From Symbiodinium natans (Eukaryota; Sar; Dinophyceae; Suessiales; Symbiodiniaceae), in assembly GCA_905221605.1 (NCBI GenBank), contig CAJNDS010001768.1:60001-124000 (forward strand): 64,000 bases of DNA, given 5' to 3'. Below, piece by piece: positions 1 through 11,400 of the stretch. The notes below the pieces were generated by a model. The model saw only the letters and a list, made by a program, of their open reading frames with translations, had not been told where the DNA came from and did no database searches. Made by a program: the position numbers and the translations under genes. How positions within the stretch are numbered: the first letter of the stretch is position 1; each line of letters starts with the position of its first letter.

Positions 1-299
1 GCCCATAAACCCCTATAAGCCCTACAAGCGCCGAACCTCTATAAACCCCCATAAGCCCCTAAAACAGCGCCTATAAACCCCTAGAAACCCTACAAGGCCC
101 CCTATACAACCCCTATTCAAGCCTTCGCCCGAACCTCCGACCCTAAACCCTATAAACTATAAACCCCCATAAACCCCTATAAACCCCTATAAACCCCTAT
201 AAACCCCCATAAACCCCTTTAAAACCCCTATAGACCTCCAAAAAAAGACCCCCTAATAAACCCCCCCTGATAAGCCATAAAAAAACCCTTCGCCCGAAC
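1..299. repeat. Degenerate CCCTATAAA-type repeats (GlcAK intron, leaves window)
   Basis: CCCCTATAAACC and CCCCATAAACC units to about 250, then 'ccttcgcccgaacctccg' that also occurs at 126-145. Intron after GlcAK exon 17; no coding seen. Confidence 0.85.
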
Positions 300-382
300 C
301 TCCGCAAGTTGAAGTTCTCGTCCATGAGGTCCGCCAGCGCGGCGTGATCGCGGTTGTCGATGGCGGCCCGGGCCTTCGTACA
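300..382 (-). CDS. GlcAK: GlcAK exon 17 (LMDENFNLR); last in window
   Basis: Encodes [20 protein letters not shown] then DENFNLR and two bases of Arg (plant 'LMNLNFDIRR'). Acceptor GCCCAG|T after a T/A homopolymer run; donor GT (AG|GTTCGG). The remaining exons, including the GSGG motif 3, lie left of the window. Confidence 0.9.
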
Positions 383-393
383 CTGGGCTTTTT

Positions 394-441
<48 letters not shown>

Positions 442-2443
442 GGGTCGAGGGTTCTCCAAGAGCGAGATAGGGTTCAAATTTGGGGTTTAGGGTTTAGGGT
501 TTAGGGTTCAGGGTTTAGGTAGGGGGGTTTAGGGTTTCTGATGCCAAGGGTTTCAGGATTCTGAAGTGTGGGCCCGTAGATTTTGTAGGGTAGAAGGGGT
601 TGCAACCCTATACCCGAACCCCGAAACCCTAAACCCTAAACCCTAAACCGAAACCCTAACCCTAAACAAAAATTGGGCTCCGAAGTCTTGAGACGAGAGT
701 CGCGTGTTTACGGGGCAGAGCTGCGAGAGCTTCCACCCTATCACTAGCTGAAGGCTCCCATGCTGTTCCTGTTTGGGGTTTCGGGCTTAGGGTTTAAGGG
801 TTTAGGGTTTAGGGGTTTAGGTTTCGGGTTTAGGGTGTTGTACTTTGTTAGTATATACTTGGGCCCCGAATTCCCTATAGAGGAAGCACTTGAAGGCAAA
901 CTTTAGGTACATGGACCCTTAGGATGTAGTTGTTTTTTGGGGGTGAGAATTCCCATTGCTCAAGCCTCGTTTCCAGGAAATCCTCTGGCGTAAGGCACGG
1001 CTTGAGAAAGAGCTTGAACCAAGATGGGACTCTTGAGCTCCAGACATAAAGCTCGATGAGGTAGGAAAACTTCCTCAGTCCTTTCAGGCTCTTTGTCTCA
1101 AGCTGGAACTGGTCCATTGCATGTCGGAGGTCTCATTCACGACTCTTCGGATGAGGTCTGAGACATCATCAACGGAGATGCAAGCCGAGGCGTTCAGCGT
1201 TTGACATTCTACTACATCGTCCATGAACGCAATTTTTCTCCCTCCTTCCCAACAAGTCCCATCCTGTGGAGAAGTTGCTGCACCCTCGTGCACTTGAACC
1301 ATAAACCCTTTTGAGGTTCGTTTGGCCCCCAAAGAATCTAGGAATACACCCTAAACCCTAGACCCTAGACCCTAAACCCTAAACCCTAAACTCTAAACCC
1401 TAAACCCTAAACCCTTGCAGAGTCTTCGCCTAGTATGTGAAGGGCCTTCACCGTCAGCTCCCCGAAGCTCTTCATGCCGGCAACGACCTGCAGCTCGAGA
1501 AGCTCCGGCCCGGGTTTTAGCGTTTAGGGTCTAGGGTTTAGGGTTTGGGGTTTAGGAGTTAGGATTTAGGGTTTAGGTCCTACTTTAGGGTTGCTGGAGG
1601 CCCAAGCCATACCATGTAAAGCAGGCTGGCTTATTTTTCTAGCATATCCCAAGACCCAAAACTTGGGATGTTCCCCCCTTAGAACATTCCTGAATTAGGG
1701 ATTATCATACTACTATAATCCCCATTACAGGCTGCTAGTATAAGGGGAACATCCCAAGACCCAAAACCCTCTAAACCCTAAACCCTAAACCCTAAGCCCT
1801 TGCGCCTCCGCATCCCCGGCATCCCAGCGCGCGCGGATGTTGGAGTGGATCTGGCAGCTCCGGAGGCTCGAGGTTAAAAATTCGCTCTGACAGGGTTTGG
1901 GGGGTTTAGGATTTAAGGTTTGGGGTTTAGGGTTCAGGGTTGAGGGTTTAGGGTTAAGGGTGTAGGGTGTAGGGTTTAGAAGGGTTTGGGGTGTGGATGG
2001 TTTTTTGACACTATCAAGGGCTCAGGTCCGGGGAAGGTGTTGGGAAAAGTCTTCGGAATTGTTGGCCTAAGTTTCGAGGAGTTTCTTCTCTTACTTTGGA
2101 AAAAGCTCCAAGTTGCAGGCGCTTGACAGTTTAGGTGTGCCTGGGCTTAGGGGCTGGGATTGATATGAAGCAGGGTTGATATGAGTGTTTATTGGTGAGT
2201 GTGTATAAGGTTCCTTTTTTAATATTGCTGAGAGTATCTATATTTGGTGTCCTTTTGGAGGTACAAGAAATATATATTTCATATGAGGCATGTAGAGCTT
2301 TAAATCTCTCTTCTCAGTGACACGAGCAAGCTGTCGCCAGACACCCGGAACCATACCTAGAGGCTCGCGTGTGGAGCCTTGTCGGCGCAGCATAAGTTAC
2401 TATAACCCCGCTATTACGAATTGCTTAAGAACCCCGGCCCCGC

Positions 2444-2474
<31 letters not shown>

Positions 2475-5400
2475 AATAAAATAAAATAAAATAAAATAAT
2501 AATAAATAAATAAAAAGTAAGAAGCACACATATTCTTCCTTATAAGGGCAATATAGGGGTTCTTATTTTGTATTTGGGGGGGGTTCTTAAGCAAATAGTA
2601 GCCTACAACTACCCCAAAAAGGAACCACAGTGGAGCCTAAACCCTGAACCCCCTTAACATTGGACCCCTGAAGCCCCATTTCAAACCCGCCCTAAACCCT
2701 AAACCCTAAACCCTAAACCCTAAACCCACAGCCTGGATTCCCTAAACCTAAAATCCTTCATCCCCTATATTCTCCTACAATCCCCTTTCGTCCCTCCCTA
2801 AACCGATAATCTTTCATAATACCCTAGCCCTCGGGCCCCGATATCCCTACAATCCCGATATCCCTACAATCCCCTTTATTCCCTAAACCCCAAGCCCTAA
2901 ACCCTAAACCTTTCATCCCTAAACCCTAAACCTTTCATCCCTAAACCCTAAACCTTTCGTCCCTAAACCTAAACCTTTCATCCCTAAATCCTAGCCTAAA
3001 TCCCTCTCATCCCCTCAAGGGCATCCTTTGCTCCTGATCTCGCGGAGTCGACCTTTTGTTCCGTTTGCACGTTTAGGGTTTAGGGTTTAGGGTTTAGGGT
3101 TTAGGGTTTAGGGTTTAGGGTTTAGGGTTGTGCTGAACCAGGGCGATTTGTATTTCAAACCGCAGATCCTTCGCCGCTGAGTCTGTTGAGGATAGGTAAG
3201 CCGTTAAGCCTCTGAGTCGAAGCAGATCCCAGAAATGAGGCTCCCACGAAGAATGCGGCAGAAGCCGCTTGCTGCAATCAGCAGCAACCACTGTGGGGGC
3301 AACCCTAAACCCTAAACCCTAAACCCTAAACCCTAAACCCTAAACCCTAAACCCTAAACCCTAAACCCTAAACCCTAAACCCTAAACCCTAAACTGGCCC
3401 TGTGTCGCGCTTCATAGGAGGGGCATCCTCGAGTCTTCAGCCTTGGACTTGGGCTCGGCCGCCCTGCTGCCCGAAGTAAACCTAGGGTTTAGGGTTTAGG
3501 GTTTAGGGTTTGGGGTTTAGGGTTTAGGGTTTAGGGTTTAGGGTTTAGGGTTTGGGGTTTAGGGTTTGGGGTTTAGGGTTTGGGGTGTGGGGTTTCGGGT
3601 TTAGGGTTTGGGGGTTTAGGGTTTCTTGTGAAAATTCAGAGAAAAGCCACCTGTAACCCTGAATTGCAGGAAGAAGCGAACCCCAAACCCCATACCCTGA
3701 ACCCAAGCCTCTAGACCTGACATTCTTGAAGCCCTAAGCCCTGAACCCCTAAACCCTTCAACCCTAAACCCTGAACCCAAAACTCTGCACCCTAAACCCT
3801 AAGCCGTCTAGACCCCCAAACCCCAAACCCCAAACCCCAAACCCCAAACCCCAAACCCCAAACCCCAAACCCCAAACCCCAAACCCCAAACCCCAAACCC
3901 CAAACCCCAAACCCCAAACCCCAAACCCTAAACCCTAAACCCTAAACCCTAAACCCTAAACCCTAAACCCTGCCGGAAGGCCCGGCCTTGCCAGAGTCGG
4001 AGGGATCGGCCTGCGGGGCTTCCGGCGCTACACAGAGCTTAGGGTTTAGGGTTTAGGGTTTAGGGTTTGGGGCTTAGGGTTTAGGGTTAGGGGCTTAGGG
4101 TTTATGGTTTGGGGCTTAGGGTTTAGGGTTTGGGGGGTTATTTCCAGGGTTTAGTGTTTAGGGTTTGGGGCGTATATAGGGTTTTCCATTTTAGGGTTTG
4201 GGGCTTAGGGTTTAGGGTTTCGGGTTTGGGGTTTAGGATTTAGGGTTTAACGTTTAGGGCTGGGTTTAGGGTTTGCAGTTTAGGGTTTAGGGTTAGGGTT
4301 TAGGGTTGAGCCATATTGTGTGTGTGTGTGGCGAGCCCCGAGCGCTTTCATAGAACTGATATAGATAGTGGTCGAAGGCATTTGACTGGGCGTTAGAAGT
4401 GAACTGCTCATGGCCTTGCCTCAAGTAATCCTTCCTAAACCCTAAACCCTTCAGGGTTTAGGGTTTCGTGTTTAGGGTTTGGATTTAGGGCTCTAGGAGC
4501 CCTCAAACCCTTAGGGCCCAACCATCCGGGCCATCCACATCGCTCCCCCAGCTCAGGTACCTCCGTAATCCTTTCCCCCTAGATACTGATGGTACCCTAA
4601 ACCCTAAACCCTAAACCCTAACCCCTAAACCCTAAACCCTAAGCCCTAACCCTAAACCCTAAACATCCCTAAACCCTAAACCCTAGTACCCTGCGCTCTA
4701 AGACTCTTTCTCCGCTTCAGGGCAGGCGAGCAATCGCGCGACTTCGGCATCGCCCTTCGCCATCATCAAGGCTGTGTGTCCGCTAGAGTTCCTTGGGGAC
4801 TAGATGAACCCTAAGAGGGTGTAGGGTTCAGGGTTCAGGGTTTAGGGTTTAGGGTTCAGATACATATTAATAGGAGTTATAGTAGTCAGGGTATATGACC
4901 CCAATTTTAGGAATCATGTCGTCCCCAAGGTTCGCAAGGCCCTTGCAGGCACCGGCCTCCACCAGCAATCGCACCACTTCGACCCAGCCCTTCCTCGCCG
5001 CGAACATTAGGGCCGTGCTGCCGCAATGGTTCCTCGCGTCCTTGTCGGCGCCGGCCTCTATCAGCAAATGCACAACCTGGGTAGCCCAGTAACCAAATTC
5101 TAATGAGAAAAAAGGGAAAACCTTGGGACTAGATGAACCCCAGAAGGGTTTATGCTTCAGTTACCTGAATCGGAATTATAGTGGTTAGGGTATATGACTC
5201 CAATCTTAGGGTTCATTTCGTCCCCAAGGAAAGGGCAGCACTGGGCTACGAAGCAACTTCGCCCTGGTTGTAGGTAGCCGCCAGCATCAAGGCCGTGGAG
5301 TCTGTGTTGTCGACCGCATCCTTGTCGGCGCCGGCCTCAAGAAGCAAACGCGCGACGTCCGCGTGGCCTTCCATCGATGCCCAGGAAAGCGGGGCTTCGC

Positions 5401-8400
5401 CCGCTGTGGAGGTCCGATTTGGGTCCATGGGCAGCTGAAGGAGGGACTCGACCTGATGAGCTTTCTGACGGCTTTTGGTTTCTAAAATAAGAACGCGAGT
5501 CATAATGTCGAGGCCGCATTTTGGGCTCCCGTTACTTTACCCACCCAATTTTTTGTGTGAGCACCCTGGGAAGAAGCCCCCCGCCTTTTCCTCTGCCCCC
5601 TCTCTGGCGGCATCTACGAGCTCGTCCGCCTGTGCCGCAGAGGTGCCGTGGAAAGTTTGCAGAACGAGCTCCAGGTCCAGAGAGGAGTCCAGCTCGTGAG
5701 CATCATCTAGACTCGTGCCATGGAGGATGAGCCTCTGCCGTTAGAGGGTCCTTAAGGGAGCCGGGTTCATGGAAGGTAGGTACCTACAAAACCTTCGGGA
5801 AGCTTGGGGAGCCTTGTAGGGAGTACTGGGGAGTATTAGGGAACCTTGAGTTTACATATCCCCCTTGAACCCCTCTCCCTTAAGAACCCTATGCCTTGGG
5901 GACGAAATGTCTTCTACCCTGACTGCTATAATTCCTATTAAGGTATATCTGAACCCTAAACCTTATAAACCCTAAACCCTGAACCCTACACCCTCTTAGG
6001 GTTCACCTAGTCCCCAGGGTAACGCGAGCCTCTGCCGAAATCGCGGGGGCAGGCCAAAGAGCTGATGCAGTCTCCGCTTCAGCCCCCTTACGTTGCCCAC
6101 CTCCTCCGCAGACACGCTTGCCACCTCTTGCCCGGAGACCATTCGGACACGCAGCATGCCGGTCAGCAAGCCCTAAACCCTAACCCTAAACCCTAAACCC
6201 TACAGGGTTTAGGGTGGGTTTAGGGTTAGGGTTTAGGGTTTAGGGTTTAGGGTTTAGGGTTTAGGGTTTAGGGTTTAGGGTTTAGGGTTTAGGGTTTAGG
6301 GTTTAGGGTTTATAAACCCTAAACCCTAAACCCTAAACCCTAAACCCTAAACCCTAAACCCTAAACCCTAAACCCTAAACCCTGACAACGGACCGGCAAG
6401 GAGCTGGGAACCTCCTAAATGCTCTGAGCCCTCCGTAGGCGGTGTGGGACCATAGTCCCTGAACCCCAGTGCCCACATGGCAATTAGGTGGGTCTTTAGG
6501 GCTCACCCCCTTTAACCCCCAAACCCTCAAAACATTTAGGGTTCATGGTTTAAGGCTAAGGATTTAGGGTTTATAGGGTGTAGGGTTGTGTTTGGTTAGA
6601 AGTGTTTTATGGTTCTTATAGTCTCCATGAAAAACTCCAGACTCTTCGAAAAAAACCCTAGACTGGGCTGTTGAGCCAAATAAAGCTGACGGTGGACAAG
6701 ACTTGGCGGGTTACCTTTTTCAGAAGATACATCCCTACCTGAAGGCTCCAATGTAGTTCCTTTTTGGGCTAGCTATAGCAGGTTATCGTATGCTACACCA
6801 AAAAGTGCCACACAGGAGCCTTTGGGTAAACCCTCAAAATTCGGAATGATGTTCTCAACGACATGCTATAAAACTTGGGGACCAAATGAACTCCAAAAAG
6901 GCTCAACGTTTACGGTTCATATGCCTTCATAGGCATTACCCTAAACCCTAAACCCTAAACCCTAAATAGACGTATAGGGTCCATGACCCCAATTCTTGGG
7001 TTCCAAATCCCGAACGGCCACTAAAGTCTAAACCCCAAACCCTCAGCCCTAAGCCCTTGTACCCAGCCCCAAGTCCCTGAACCCAAACCCTAAACCCTAA
7101 ACCCTAAACCCTAAACCCTAAACCCCTCAGCATCGCACCTCGAATGCAATGAAGAAGGGCAGCGAGGCGAGCCAGTCGAAGGATGCGCGGGACAGGCGCT
7201 CATACCTAGGCGTCTTTTTAAAACAACTCGCCGCTTCTTAGATCTAGGGTTTAGGGTTTAGGGTTTAGAGTTTAGGGCTTGAGGGTTTAGGGTTGATTTA
7301 GGGAAGAGGCATTTCGGGAATCAGGTACCTTATGTGCCCTGCCCCGTTTCAAGAATGATGTCATTTCTCGTTAAAGGGGGGGGGATTACGCATAACCCTG
7401 ACACAGCACCAAAGCCCGAAGCACAAAGGCCTCAAGCCCTAAACCCCCCCGCCCCCCCAAAAAAAGGAAAACAAAAAAACTGTACAGCAAGAAAACACGG
7501 GAAGATCTGAAAACTCAAGACCCTAAGCCCTGAGATGTTTCCCCTTATACTAACAGTGCTGAAAAAATGAATAGGGATTAGAGTACCCCCTATTACAATC
7601 CCTTTAAACCTCAAAGCCCTCGCACTCAGTCAGTAAGTAGGTGCAGTGCTGGGAGGGGCTAAAAAGCACTTTCCCTGCGTTGGGCTGTCTTATGTAGAGT
7701 CTGCCTGAATTATGAGTTCTAATGCCTGAACCCTAAACTCTAATCCCTGAGCTCTAAATCCTAACCCCTAACCCTACCTGCCAAGTCCCCTGAGCCTTTA
7801 AGAATCAGCCGTGGGGCCTTCCGTAGCCGTTCGCCTGACTGGCGTGCCGCTACCGTTAAACCCCATCCCAGGAGTTTTCTGTGGAGGGCTTCAGGGCTTG
7901 GGGGTTAAGGCTCAGGGTTCAGGGGTTTAGGGTCGCGGGGTTTCGGGTTTAGGGCTTCAGGATTTTTGGGGTTTCGGGTTTAGGGCTTCAGTATTTCGGG
8001 TTGTCGGGTTTAGGGGTTAGGGATTCAGGGGAATTGGGTGTAGGGATGTTGGGCCGTTCTCCACGGTGGGCGCTTTCTTTTTAGCTCTACTGTTCTTTGC
8101 AGGAGCCTCGGAATCAAGGGTTTAGGTGTCTTTTGCTTAACTTACCTCACCAATAGCAAAGGAAAAAGAGCCTAAACTGTATTGTTCCTACTAAATAAGG
8201 AAGCCCAAAAAGCTTAAAGCTCGACGATTAGCTAAGTAAATTTGAAGGAAAATTAAGGAGGGCCTAACCACTTCGGGGTCACGGTGTAGTACAGGGACTT
8301 TAAGTGAACACTCTCACAGCCACCACTTCACAAGGCTTGCCTACATAGGATATGGGACTTTAATAATTAGAAAAAGGGTTTTGGGGGTTATTATAGTACA

Positions 8401-11400
8401 ATCAGACAGGGCCAGAAGGATCCTCTATTTTTGGTTGGGGAAGGCACCCTTCCCTGGGATTGCCCATGGCAACCCTTCCTGGAACCCTTGGACTGGGGTG
8501 GGAATACTTAATTATCTTCTGAACCCCTACACTAGGGGAAGTTCCCTCAGTGTCGAGGTGTCTTGGGAGCTAAGACTGGTGGTGGGCTGCCACACTTTTG
8601 GACTTGAGGTGGCTTGGGTTGGGATGCTCCCCCTTCTACTAACAATCCTGACTGGGGATTCGAACAGGGGGTACTATAACCCCGATTAAGGACTGTTAGT
8701 GTTTAAGTTATATGGGAACATCCCAAAGCCTGAGCCGTAAATCCGAAACCCCCTAATTACTTGGAACCCACCAAAATTTACCAACAGTTCAAGTAGTATT
8801 CATACCCCCTCCATTTAGTAGGTATCACCTTTTAAACTGTAGAAACATAGGGTCCCAGGTCGACCTTCTTGGCGCCCGAATTGCATCTCTAGCTGTGCTC
8901 TACGGCATCGGCTGCGTTCTTTATACGGTAGTTACATGGTCACTGAGTATGGGCCCTTCAAAGCGTACCCGTATATATGTGTATACATATATATATATAC
9001 CCCTTTTCTACCCTACACAAATTAAGGGCCCTTACATCAGAACCCTTTACGGGAGGTTAGGGATTATATTAAGGGCCCATGAAACTACCCTCAGACAGTA
9101 TCCAAGTACCCGGGTGTGGTCTTTGACTCGAAAGTGTAAGAAGCAACAAAACCCGATTTCCAAGCCCTGAACCCTCCTATTGCCCTGCCCAACTCCGAAA
9201 TCCCCAAGCCCCACATCTTGGACTGTCTATATGGGTGGTTGTCAAAATGATGGTCCCTTTTTGGATCCCTATTATAATGCGGCACCTAATATTTAGGGTA
9301 CCCCAAAAGGAATCATCATTTTCACAACCACCCATATAGAGTGTTCGGTAGTGGGTCCTTCATGAAGTCTGCGTTGAAGTCCATGAAGACAAGGCCCTGA
9401 TAGACCTGCAACTAGATTTGGGGCTTTGGGGTTTAGGACTTTAGGGCGCTTAGGCTGACCTGAAAGTGAAAAATGTGCCAACTTGTACTGAAAAAACGAA
9501 AAAAACAGAATGAAAACGGGTGCTACTGGGCATCCTTAGCAAGAGGCTGGGGGTTTGCGGTTTACGTAGCCTCAAGAGGGTTTTTTGGTACCCCTCGGCG
9601 ACTGCAGCAAGCTCAGCCCGAAAAGGCCTTTGTTTTCGCGTAAGGGATAAAAGGAGAGGAGAGACCCCTAGGAAGGGACCCTTAATCTTACTCCCCTACA
9701 TAAACCCTATATATACCTTGCCGAAGTAGCCCCTACCTTATGATCCCTTCTGGGGTTACCATGAAAAAAGTGGGACCCTTAAGGAAATATACCCTCTGAA
9801 TAAGGTCCCTGTTGAAAGAGAGCCAGAAGAGGGTTCAGAAGGGTTCCCTTTTAAGGGTCACCCTTATCCTACTTAGGATAAGGGTCGAAGAAGTTGCGTG
9901 TCTTGGGACACTCCATCAGCTGCAAGCTCCGAGCCACGTTCGTCTGCAACAACCGGGCAATTCGACGCTACGCAGTAGGGTTTAGGGTTTAGGGTTTAGG
10001 GTTTCGGGTTTAGGGTTTAGGGTTTAGGGTTTAGGGGTTAGGGTTTAGGGTTTAGGGTTTAGGGGTTGGTGTGGCTCTTGAGACTGACGCCGAAGCGCTG
10101 AAGCAACATATGGCGTTTCCCCGGGCCCTGCCCCAGAGTCCAGAAGAGCTCCTGGAGCGTGACCTCGCTCACGTGCTTTGAAATCTTGAGCTGCAGGGGC
10201 GTGTCTCGCAACCAGAGGGGACCGTGATCTTAAAAAATGACCACGTTAATTAACCTGAGATCCCTTGTACAGGTCCCTTATGGATCCTTAGGGTTTAGGG
10301 TTTAGGGTTGCAGGTCGTCGCTTTTGAAGGGATCGAATCGCTGCGGCCTGACGATGAGGATTCTTTAGGGTTAGGGGTTTAGGGTTTAGGGTTTAGGGTT
10401 TAGGGCTTAGGGCTTAGGGCTTAGGGTTTAGGGTTTGGGGCCCCAAGCCCCAAGCCCCAAGATTGACAGACCGCACCAACGTGGCCCAAGATGCAACCCT
10501 GACCCAAACCCTTCTGTCTAACTACCCTTCTCCCCAAACCCCCACACCCCCACAGCCCTACACCCCTAAACTCCTAAACCCTAAACTCCTAAGCTCCTAA
10601 ACCCTAAAACCCTAAACTCCTAAACCCCAAACCCTAACCCTAAACCCTAAGCTCCTAAACCCTAAGCTCCTAAACCCTACACCCCAAACCCTAAAGTCCT
10701 AAACTCCTAAACTCTAAGCTCCAAACCCGAACGAATCCTCCACCAAACAGCTCGCGCATCAAGACTCTCCGAAGACGACTGGGGGGGGGGGGGGGGTGGA
10801 AGGCCTGAACCACTCGATCTTGCAGGCCCGCCTGGAGGTGAGGGCTTAGGGTTTAGGGTTTAGGGTTTAGGGTTTAGGGTTTAGGGTTTAGGGTTTACGG
10901 TTTAGGGTTTAGAGTTTAGGGTGAGGCGCATGAGGCGCTCTTGTTGGGACATTTTGGGTTTTTTTGGGGGGCCCTATACTTCCAGGAACCTAGTAGTTAG
11001 GGTGCTATACCAATTGCTTAAGAACCCCGAAAAAATATAAATATTCTTCCTTGTAAAGAGTAATACAGGGATTATGAGTTTTTTCTTCTTTTACAGAACC
11101 CTTAAGGACTCAAGTATTAGGTCCCTTAAAAGTTTTTTTGTTTTGGGGGGGTTGAGCTTTTGGGGCTTGAGGGGTGTTGGGGGGTTTTCGGGGTTTAGGG
11201 ATTTCGGTTTTAGGGCTCTCGTGGTGGTGCGGGGCTTTGGGGGCTTCAAGGGGTTTAGGGGCTTCAGGGGCTTGAGGGCTGTTAGTTTGAGAGTTTCGGG
11301 TCTTAGGGTCTCGGCTTTGGGGTATCGAGGATTGCAGGCTTCATCAGTTCGCGCGTGCATCGGTTTCCGCCCTGAAACCCTAAACCCGAGACCCTACCCC

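Larger units (their letters stand above)
7835..9357. other. GlcAK intron 11-12 (1.5 kb, GA-AG)
   Basis: Degenerate GGGTTTAGGG runs to 8,050, repeat family I at 8,139-8,260, TIR element B at 8,619-8,726, a TA tract at 8,970-9,000 and TIR element J next to the donor. Few telomere-like units. No gene seen. Confidence 0.8.

Noticed and set aside
3301-3393. True chromosome end or telomere
   Set aside because: Arrays are short, internal, in both directions and surrounded by gene exons; they are interstitial.
10801-10840. Plus-strand exon ending in a GTGAGG donor ([12 protein letters not shown])
   Set aside because: The minus strand of the same bases is GlcAK exon 10 (AGLQDRVVQ), which matches the family and phase.
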